From positions 1-7,329 of the forward strand of contig WLHM01000058.1 of NCBI GenBank assembly GCA_009702725.1: a stretch of DNA of 7,329 bases, in the 5' to 3' direction. Below the pieces are notes generated by a model. The model made no database searches. It was not told the origin of the DNA and worked only from the letters and a program-made list of their open reading frames with translations. The translations under genes and the position numbers were made by a program. Positions 1 through 5,273 of this stretch are shown one piece after another. Within the stretch, counting starts at the first letter, position 1; the number at the start of each line of letters is the position of its first letter. Source of the DNA: Actinomycetota bacterium (GTDB lineage Bacteria > Actinomycetota > Actinomycetes > S36-B12).

Positions 1-87
1 CGGATTGGTATCAACAAATGGCCCTACTGGCACCGCCGGCACTATCTTTGCGATGTCATCGGCAAATACCTCGTCTGCCGGAATCAC
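1..87 (-). CDS. Partial CDS following ribE, 5' end only (possibly ribBA by position)
   Basis: A frame opens with GTG at 87-85 and stays open for 29 codons to the window edge, so only the N-terminus is present. It overlaps the ribE stop as GTGA (84-87), the classic coupled arrangement. An AAGGG Shine-Dalgarno-like run (97-101) lies 9 nt upstream, which supports this start. The peptide begins M-I-P-A-D-E-V-F-A-D-D-I-A and continues with a Pro/Val-rich stretch. I do not recognise it: it shows no DHBP-synthase signature (such as D-E-D-R-E-N-E-G-D), no GTP cyclohydrolase II motif and no membrane segment. In actinobacteria the gene after ribE is usually ribBA (DHBP synthase/GTP cyclohydrolase II), sometimes a riboflavin transporter. 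RibBA with an N-terminal extension is therefore a guess from synteny only. I am fairly sure the frame is coding and unsure of the product. Confidence 0.6.
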   Translation of the reverse strand, partial: MIPADEVFADDIAKIVPAVPVGPFVDTNP

Positions 88-680
88 TTAGTATCACCCT
101 TCATTAGACGCTCGACGTACTTCGCGATGACGTCAACTTCTAGATTTACGATGTCACCGACGTCAAGCCCACCCAATGTCGTTTGCTCCAAAGTTGTTGG
201 AATAAGCGATACTGAAAAGTAATCGGGGCCGGCTTCAACAACGGTTAGCGAAACCCCGTCCACCGTAATTGAGCCCTTTTCAACCAAGTATCTTGCTAAA
301 TCTACGGGCAAGTTAAATCGAATTACCGTCCAATGCGCGCTTGGCTCGATCGCGAGCACAGCCGCGACTCCGTCAACGTGGCCCTGAACTAGGTGGCCGC
401 CAATGCGGGCATCGAGCCGCGCAGCTCGTTCAAGGTTTACCGTGGACCCGATGGTGGCCTTGCTTAGCGAACTTCTGCTTAGAGTTTCGGCCATGACATC
501 GGCGGTGAAATAGTCGGACCCAAGATCAACAACCGTTAGACAAACGCCATTGACCGCGATGGAGTCACCCTCCTTGGCGTCACTAACTACCAGGGCGCCT
601 TCAATTTTGAATTTCGCAGCATCGGGTAAAGACTCAATATGCGAAATAAACCCTAGTTCTTCGACAATGCCAGTGAACAT
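84..680 (-). CDS. ribE: Riboflavin synthase, alpha chain type
   Basis: Catalyses the last step of riboflavin synthesis, the dismutation of two 6,7-dimethyl-8-ribityllumazine molecules to riboflavin and the pyrimidine precursor. It acts in the cytosol, normally as a trimer. The 198-aa length is typical. The family's two tandem lumazine-binding barrels are visible. The N-terminal barrel opens with the diagnostic M-F-T-G-I-V-E-E (1-8), with N-G-V-C-L-T-V at 44-50 and G-G-H-L-V-Q-G-H-V-D at 94-103. The second barrel repeats the fingerprint as D-G-V-S-L-T-V at 141-147, then I-P-T-T-L-E-Q-T at 160-167 and the C-terminal V-N-L-E-V-D-V-I-A-K-Y-V-E-R helix from 178. The ATG is fixed by the conserved N-terminus. 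It starts 9 nt after ribD and overlaps the next gene by 4 nt, so it is surely co-transcribed. No FMN riboswitch precedes it. The gene is called ribC in some actinobacterial nomenclature. Confidence 0.97.
   Translation of the reverse strand: MFTGIVEELGFISHIESLPDAAKFKIEGALVVSDAKEGDSIAVNGVCLTVVDLGSDYFTADVMAETLSRSSLSKATIGSTVNLERAARLDARIGGHLVQGHVDGVAAVLAIEPSAHWTVIRFNLPVDLARYLVEKGSITVDGVSLTVVEAGPDYFSVSLIPTTLEQTTLGGLDVGDIVNLEVDVIAKYVERLMKGDTK
96..103 (-). promoter_or_regulatory. Ribosome binding site inside the ribE 3' end
   Basis: On the minus strand the bases read TGAAGGGT, giving an AAGGG core 9 nt before the GTG at 87-85. It lies within the last codons of ribE. It is the main reason to accept the GTG as a real start rather than a chance overlap. 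Confidence 0.5.
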
Positions 681-689
681 TTTATCATC

Positions 690-1703
690 TTAGTCACTCG
701 GTGCCGGGCTCAGCGCCCCGCGAATAAGTACATCATTGCCGATGACCTCAACGGCAGTAACAGTGACCGCCTGCGGGCTCGGCAGCGGCGCCAAGGCCAC
801 GGGGCCAGCCCCTAGAAATTGCGGTGCCACGAATGAGATGATTTCGTCTACCAGGCCGGACTCCACGAATGCCGCAATGATCGATGGCCCGCCTTCGATC
901 AGAACCTGATGCACCTGCTTGGAAAGAAGGACTTCCAGTATGCGATATGGGTCGTGTTCTCGAATCTGGATACCTGGACCGGCCCCTGTATCAGCAAAAA
1001 TCTTTAAGTCAGTTGGCAGGTTGCGACCTCCGACCACGACGCGTAGCGGCTGATTCGGTAGCAGTACCCCTGAACTATCACGTGCAGTGAGAGCTGGGTT
1101 ATCAATGATTGCCGTGTTTGCGCCAATAAGAACCGCATCAACCTCGGAACGAAATTGACCAACCCAAGCCCGAGCCGCCGCACCGGCTATTGCTGTTGGC
1201 CCGCCACCTGCTCCAGCAACCCGGCCATCAAGGCTCATTGCAGTTTTGATGCTCACAAATGGACGACCGGTTACTTGGACATGCGTCCAGGCTCGATTAA
1301 TTAGTGCTGCCTCATCAGCCAGCACACCTCCGATCACCGCGATGCCGGCGCGCGCTAAAACAGAGGCACCACCACCGGCCAGATCCGTGGGATCAGCCTG
1401 CGCGTAAATAACCTGGCTAACCCCAGCCTCAATGAGCGCCTGCGAGCACGGCCCGGTGCGGCCGATGTGCAGGCACGGCTCAAGGGTCACAACGGCGGTT
1501 GCACCACGCGCCAGATCACCGGCCGCCGCAATTGCATTGACTTCGGCATGGGGTAGGCCCGCACCCACATGATGGCCGCGGCCAACAATTTCACCACCGG
1601 GGCCCACAAGTACACAGCCGACTCGGGGATTTGGGCTGCACCTGGCATCAGGTAGCACAGCCAGTGCGAGTGCCTCTCGCATGATTTTTTCCCAGTTACT
1701 CAT
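690..1703 (-). CDS. ribD: Bifunctional riboflavin deaminase/reductase RibD
   Basis: Cytosolic enzyme for the second and third steps of the GTP branch of riboflavin synthesis: deamination of the diaminopyrimidinone ribosyl phosphate, then NADPH reduction of its ribosyl side chain. The 337 aa suit a bifunctional protein. The N-terminal zinc deaminase (about 1-145) has S-P-N-P-R-V-G (23-29), H-A-E (52-54) and P-C-L-H-I-G-R-T-G-P-C (76-86), giving zinc ligands H52, C77 and C86 and proton shuttle E54. The C-terminal DHFR-like reductase (about 147-337) has R-P-F-V-S-I-K-T-A-M-S-L-D-G-R-V-A (147-163), D-N-P-A-L-T-A-R (201-208) and E-G-G-P-S-I (270-275). Oddities: where relatives have S-x-W-I-T, this protein has P-T-A-I-A (169-173), and the D-P-N-P loop of the deaminase reads D-P-T-D (104-107). 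The ATG lies 15 nt after rpe with only a weak ribosome-binding site. Identity is secure; full reductase activity is less so. Confidence 0.95.
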   Translation of the reverse strand: MSNWEKIMREALALAVLPDARCSPNPRVGCVLVGPGGEIVGRGHHVGAGLPHAEVNAIAAAGDLARGATAVVTLEPCLHIGRTGPCSQALIEAGVSQVIYAQADPTDLAGGGASVLARAGIAVIGGVLADEAALINRAWTHVQVTGRPFVSIKTAMSLDGRVAGAGGGPTAIAGAAARAWVGQFRSEVDAVLIGANTAIIDNPALTARDSSGVLLPNQPLRVVVGGRNLPTDLKIFADTGAGPGIQIREHDPYRILEVLLSKQVHQVLIEGGPSIIAAFVESGLVDEIISFVAPQFLGAGPVALAPLPSPQAVTVTAVEVIGNDVLIRGALSPAPSD

Positions 1704-1718
1704 GGTTTACCCAGGTAC

Positions 1719-2387
1719 TCACGGTGTGGATGCCGCCGAGGCTAGCGCTCGCAGTCGATCCACCATGGCTCCCGGATCTTCCGCGCGGTAGACCGACGAC
1801 CCGGCCACAAAAACATTCGCCCCCGCACTTGCGCACCGCTCGATCGTTGAAATGTCTATGCCACCGTCCACCTGCACCCAGATGTCGGTACCGGTTGCTT
1901 TCGCGAGAGCACGCGCCTGCTCGATTTTCGGCAGCATGTCCGACATGAACGATTGACCGCCAAACCCCGGTTCAACGGTCATTATTAAGATCATGTCCAA
2001 TTCACTCATTAGCTCCGCGACCGTCGATAACTCAGTGCCCGGTTTCAAGCCGATGCCGGCACGCGCACCCGCGGCCCGCAGATCTCTGCACAATTGCCCC
2101 GGGTTAGCTGCGGCTTCAATATGAAAGGTGACACTGCTGGCGCCGGCCTCGGCGTAGGCAGGGGCCCAGCGATCTGGATCGGAAATCATTAAGTGGCAGT
2201 CGGCGGGAATGCTGATGCGTTTCAGTAAGGACTCCACGACTGGAACCCCAAAAGTCAGGTTTGGTACAAAGTGATTATCCATAATATCGAGGTGAATCCA
2301 ATCAGCATGATTGGCAACACGATCAACTTCGTCGGCCAAACAGGACAGATCACTATTGAGCACACTTGGCGAGATCAGTATTCCCAT
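1719..2387 (-). CDS. rpe: Ribulose-phosphate 3-epimerase
   Basis: Interconverts D-ribulose 5-phosphate and D-xylulose 5-phosphate in the pentose phosphate pathway, in the cytosol. The 222 aa form a complete TIM barrel of normal length. Visible motifs are I-S-P-S-V-L-N-S-D (5-13), H32-L-D34-I-M-D in the second strand region, H65 in D-C-H-L-M (63-67), [10 protein letters not shown] (136-145) and V-D174-G-G, followed by V-F-V-A-G-S (192-197) near the phosphate site. H32, D34, H65 and D174 are the family's metal/acid-base residues and all are present. The ATG is set by family alignment, since no good Shine-Dalgarno is seen upstream. The 37-nt gap before it is the widest in the cluster, yet it shows no clear promoter. 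Its position just before the rib genes is usual in actinobacteria and fits its link to ribulose 5-phosphate, the RibB substrate. Confidence 0.97.
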   Translation of the reverse strand: MGILISPSVLNSDLSCLADEVDRVANHADWIHLDIMDNHFVPNLTFGVPVVESLLKRISIPADCHLMISDPDRWAPAYAEAGASSVTFHIEAAANPGQLCRDLRAAGARAGIGLKPGTELSTVAELMSELDMILIMTVEPGFGGQSFMSDMLPKIEQARALAKATGTDIWVQVDGGIDISTIERCASAGANVFVAGSSVYRAEDPGAMVDRLRALASAASTP

Positions 2388-2424
2388 GGGCCAAGACTAA
2401 TCAGGTCAGCAGGAGCCAGCGGTA

Positions 2425-3774
2425 CTAGCCGATCTTGCGGAGGAGCGCGAAGAACATTGCGTCGGTGCCATGGCGGTGCGGCCACAACTGCACGAATGGG
2501 CCTTCCCCGACGTCGCTGACCTCAGGCAATAAGCCTCGGGCATCCTCGATGGCTACATCTTGGCGCCCGGACACAGCGTCTTCGACAACGAATTCTGTCT
2601 CAGCTAAGTGCGGGGAGCAGGTGGCGTAAATGACAACTCCGCCGGGCCGGGTCGAAGCTATTGCCGACTTGAGCAACCCTCGCTGTAGCGGCCCCAGAGT
2701 CGACAGATCGGTCGGGGATTTGCGCCACCTGGCCTCGGGGCGACGACGCAACGCACCTAGACCGGTGCATGGTGCGTCAATCAAGATCCGGTCAAAAAGC
2801 TGTTCGCCCCAAGGGGCTGTGGTGGCATCTCCCACGATGATTTCGGCTGGGACTTCACCGAGGGCACGCTCAACTAAATGTGCCCGATGCGGATGTAACT
2901 CAACAGCCATAAAACTGATTCCGCGCGCGGCAGCTACACCTGCCAATACCGCAGCTTTGCCGCCTGGCCCTGCACAAATGTCTAGCCAAGCCTGCTCTGG
3001 ATGCTGCACGTCAGCGCGAGTCATTGCGAGTGCCACCAGTTGACTACCTTCGTCCTGCACCCCCACCGCGCCGCTTCTGACGATGTCTAGGGCATCTGGC
3101 GCACCACTTAGCAGGACGGCCGCCAGAGGTGAATACCGACCCGGCGTTACCTCCGAGCGTGCACGCAGAGCGGCCGGGTCAATTCGTCCCGGTCGCGCCA
3201 CCAATACGGGGTGAGCTGGTTCGTTATCGGCAGCTAGCAGTTCAGGTAGCTCAGCGCGCCTTTCCCCTAGGGCATCTTGAAATGCGCGAACTATCCAGGC
3301 CGGGTGTGACCAGCGTGTGGCCAGCCCTTCGATCCCGCCAGCGGATTCGACCATCTCAACCCAATATTGGAGGTCATGAGCCGAGACCTTTCGTAGGACA
3401 GCATTTGCGAAACCTGCCCGGGCCGTAGCCCCACCCGGTGAACCCAATGCACGCGCAAGTTCACATGAGGAGTCAACGGCCGCATGTGAAGGTACTCGCA
3501 TGTTTAGTAACTGGTGAGCCCCTAAGCGAAGTACGGACTGCATGCTAGGTTCAACATCGACCCAAGGACGAGAAACGCAGGTAGTCAAAATCGCATCGTA
3601 AAAGCCCTGCCAGCGCAAGGTTCCGTAGGCAAGTTCGGTGGCGAACCCCGCATCGCGGCCGGTTAGAGACATCCGCGCCAATACACCCGGCATCGTCAAG
3701 TTCGCATATGAGTCTTCCTCGCGTACTGAAAGCAGCACTTCGAAGGCGGCCTTGCGCGCTGGATCGACACTCAT
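2425..3774 (-). CDS. rsmB: 16S rRNA (cytosine-C5) methyltransferase RsmB/Sun/Fmu
   Basis: S-adenosylmethionine-dependent methyltransferase of the RsmB family, which in E. coli makes m5C967 in 16S rRNA. The 449 aa are close to the usual length. An N-terminal NusB-like RNA-binding domain (about 4-130) contains F-A-T-E-L-A-Y-G-T-L-R (44-54) and A-V-L-R-K (125-129). The C-terminal Rossmann methyltransferase follows, with the SAM loop L-D-I-C-A-G-P-G-G-K (264-273), D-A-P-C-T-G-L-G (333-340, motif IV, C336) and A-T-C-S-P-H (384-389, motif VI, C386). Both cysteines needed for catalysis and product release are present. The C-terminus ends with the family's G-T-D-A-M-F-F-A (436-443). The ATG overlaps the fmt stop as ATGA, and GAGG at 3780-3783 lies 5 nt upstream, so translation is probably coupled to fmt. 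The specific rRNA target in this organism is inferred from family. Confidence 0.96.
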   Translation of the reverse strand: MSVDPARKAAFEVLLSVREEDSYANLTMPGVLARMSLTGRDAGFATELAYGTLRWQGFYDAILTTCVSRPWVDVEPSMQSVLRLGAHQLLNMRVPSHAAVDSSCELARALGSPGGATARAGFANAVLRKVSAHDLQYWVEMVESAGGIEGLATRWSHPAWIVRAFQDALGERRAELPELLAADNEPAHPVLVARPGRIDPAALRARSEVTPGRYSPLAAVLLSGAPDALDIVRSGAVGVQDEGSQLVALAMTRADVQHPEQAWLDICAGPGGKAAVLAGVAAARGISFMAVELHPHRAHLVERALGEVPAEIIVGDATTAPWGEQLFDRILIDAPCTGLGALRRRPEARWRKSPTDLSTLGPLQRGLLKSAIASTRPGGVVIYATCSPHLAETEFVVEDAVSGRQDVAIEDARGLLPEVSDVGEGPFVQLWPHRHGTDAMFFALLRKIG

Positions 3775-4700
3775 TCAAACCTCGGTAACTGTGAGCGCAA
3801 CCCACGAATCCAATCACCAGCGGGCATCAACTTCTTGCCAGCCGGTTGCACGCAATTCAACCGCGCTGGTTTAGTCGCGGTGCCAACTAGGACTGCCCCA
3901 TCAACCAGAGCCAATTGCCCCGGTGACAAGGAGATGTCGGAAACCACTTGGTCTGCATTAAGTGGGCCAAGTTTGATGCGCTCACCATCGGCCAAGGTCC
4001 ACGGCCCCGGGTTCGGCGTCGTCGCGCGAATACGCCTATCTACTCCGACCCAAGGGTCAGTCCACCTGATCCGGGCATCTTCACCGGTGAGTTTCGGGGC
4101 ATAGCTAATATCAAAATTACGTTGCGGCAGCGCCTCAATTGAATTACTGGAGATGGCGTCCAAGGTCGCGACTAGTAGTTGCCCGCCGGCCTCTGCGAGG
4201 CGTTCTAGCACCGAACCGGAAGTATCTAGATCACCGATCTGCTCAGTGACGGTACCGAAAATCGGCCCAGTGTCTAGACCCGCCTCGAGGCTAAAAGTAG
4301 TAGCTCCTGTCAAAACATCACCGGTAAGTACCGCCCACTGAACCGGTGCCGCCCCACGCCAAGACGGAAGTAAAGAAAAGTGCAGGTTGACCCAGCCATG
4401 GAGCGGCACACTCAGCAGAGTTGGTGGCACCAACGCTCCATAGGCGACCACCGGACAGCAGTCTGGCTCGAGCGCCCGCAATTGCATTTCGAAATCTAAG
4501 TCATGCAAATCAGTCGGGGTAAGTATCGGAATGCCTTCAGCATGAGCCAATTCGGCCACAGCACTCGGTACCAAATTTTGACCCCGGCCAGTGCGTGAAT
4601 CTGGACGTGTAATCACGGCCACCACCTCATGTGGTGAATTCAAAATAGATCTAAGTGCTACTGCAGCGACATCTGGCGTGCCCGCAAAAACACAACGCAC
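3771..4700 (-). CDS. fmt: Methionyl-tRNA(fMet) formyltransferase
   Basis: Transfers the formyl group of 10-formyltetrahydrofolate to initiator Met-tRNA in the cytosol, preparing it for bacterial translation initiation. The 309 aa match the family. The N-terminal formyltransferase Rossmann domain shows F-A-G-T-P-D (5-10), the A-Y-G-A-L-V-P segment (86-92) and V-N-L-H-F-S-L-L-P-S-W-R-G-A-A-P (104-119). Catalytic N105, H107 and D143 (in G-L-D-T-G, 141-145) are all present. The C-terminal tRNA-binding OB-like domain runs from about 210 and includes V-Q-P-A-G-K-K-L-M. The start is GTG at 4700-4698. It is chosen because it lies directly before the conserved R-C-V-F-A-G-T-P-D and has AGGTGG 9 nt upstream. 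It begins 3 nt after def, the universal partner that removes the formyl group, and its stop overlaps the rsmB start by 4 nt. Confidence 0.97.
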   Translation of the reverse strand: MRCVFAGTPDVAAVALRSILNSPHEVVAVITRPDSRTGRGQNLVPSAVAELAHAEGIPILTPTDLHDLDFEMQLRALEPDCCPVVAYGALVPPTLLSVPLHGWVNLHFSLLPSWRGAAPVQWAVLTGDVLTGATTFSLEAGLDTGPIFGTVTEQIGDLDTSGSVLERLAEAGGQLLVATLDAISSNSIEALPQRNFDISYAPKLTGEDARIRWTDPWVGVDRRIRATTPNPGPWTLADGERIKLGPLNADQVVSDISLSPGQLALVDGAVLVGTATKPARLNCVQPAGKKLMPAGDWIRGLRSQLPRFE

Positions 4701-4703
4701 GAT

Positions 4704-5249
4704 TTACATCCACCTGGCCGAAAGGGTATGTGGACTAATCTGGACCGTTGGCGCTGGTTCTCCGAACCATTCGGACTCGCGAACTAATCGCATAGCTTCT
4801 CGGCGGGCTTGAGGGTCCAATCGATCAATGAACATGATGCCATCTAAGTGATCAGTCTCATGTTGCACGCAGCGTGCCAAAAGATCACTACCTTCAATGA
4901 CGACCGGCTCGCCATGCATATTCATGCCACGGGCAACAACACTTAGTGCGCGCTTGGTATCAAAAGCGAGATCTGGGAGTGAAAGGCAACCTTCTTCGCC
5001 ATCTTGAATTTCGTCGGACAGCGATAATTCGGGGTTAATGAGGTGGCCGAGTTCATCGTCAACCCAATAGGTGAAGACCCGCAACAACACGCCGATCTGT
5101 GGAGCCGCCAAACCCGCCCCTGGCGCCTCTTGCATGGTGTCTGTTAGGTCGGCAACAAGTTTACGTAACTCCTTGTCATAAGTTTCAACGGCGGCCGCCG
5201 GAGTACGCAACACTGGGTCCCCGAAGAGTCGAATAGGTTGAACGGCCAT
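4704..5249 (-). CDS. def: Peptide deformylase
   Basis: Metallohydrolase that removes the N-formyl group from nascent proteins at the ribosome, releasing formate. The 181 aa fit the actinobacterial type. All three family motifs are intact: motif 1 G-A-G-L-A-A-P-Q (44-51), motif 2 E-G-C-L-S (86-90) and motif 3 Q-H-E-T-D-H-L (129-135). C88, H130 and H134 are the metal ligands and E131 the catalytic acid/base. The N-terminus V-Q-P-I-R-L-F-G-D-P-V-L-R is typical, so the ATG at 5249-5247 is well placed. AGGA lies about 14 nt upstream, a rather long spacing. There are 24 nt after the priA stop and 3 nt before fmt. The priA-def-fmt order is common in actinobacteria and couples the formylation and deformylation genes. 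Confidence 0.97.
   Translation of the reverse strand: MAVQPIRLFGDPVLRTPAAAVETYDKELRKLVADLTDTMQEAPGAGLAAPQIGVLLRVFTYWVDDELGHLINPELSLSDEIQDGEEGCLSLPDLAFDTKRALSVVARGMNMHGEPVVIEGSDLLARCVQHETDHLDGIMFIDRLDPQARREAMRLVRESEWFGEPAPTVQISPHTLSARWM
4710..4715 (-). promoter_or_regulatory. Shine-Dalgarno for fmt, inside the def 3' end
   Basis: AGGTGG on the minus strand encodes the R-W near the deformylase C-terminus and stands 9 nt before the fmt GTG. It is one of the clearest ribosome-binding sites in the window. It justifies the non-ATG start and suggests that fmt translation depends on ribosomes finishing def. Confidence 0.65.
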
Positions 5250-5273
5250 GACCGGATTCTACGTCCTGGGATT

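Noticed and set aside
2388..2424. Possible promoter in the rsmB-rpe gap
   Set aside because: No believable -35 and -10 pair with proper spacing is visible on the minus strand; only a weak TTAGTCT-like run is present.
2630..3043. 137-codon open frame on the plus strand
   Set aside because: It is antisense to the rsmB methyltransferase core, whose motifs are intact; the translated product is low-complexity Ser/Ala/Pro/Arg-rich.
5189..5200. Perfect 12-bp palindrome CGGCGGCCGCCG
   Set aside because: It falls on the P-A-A-A-V codons of def, where Ala/Pro GC-rich codons produce such palindromes by chance. There is no loop or neighbouring element.
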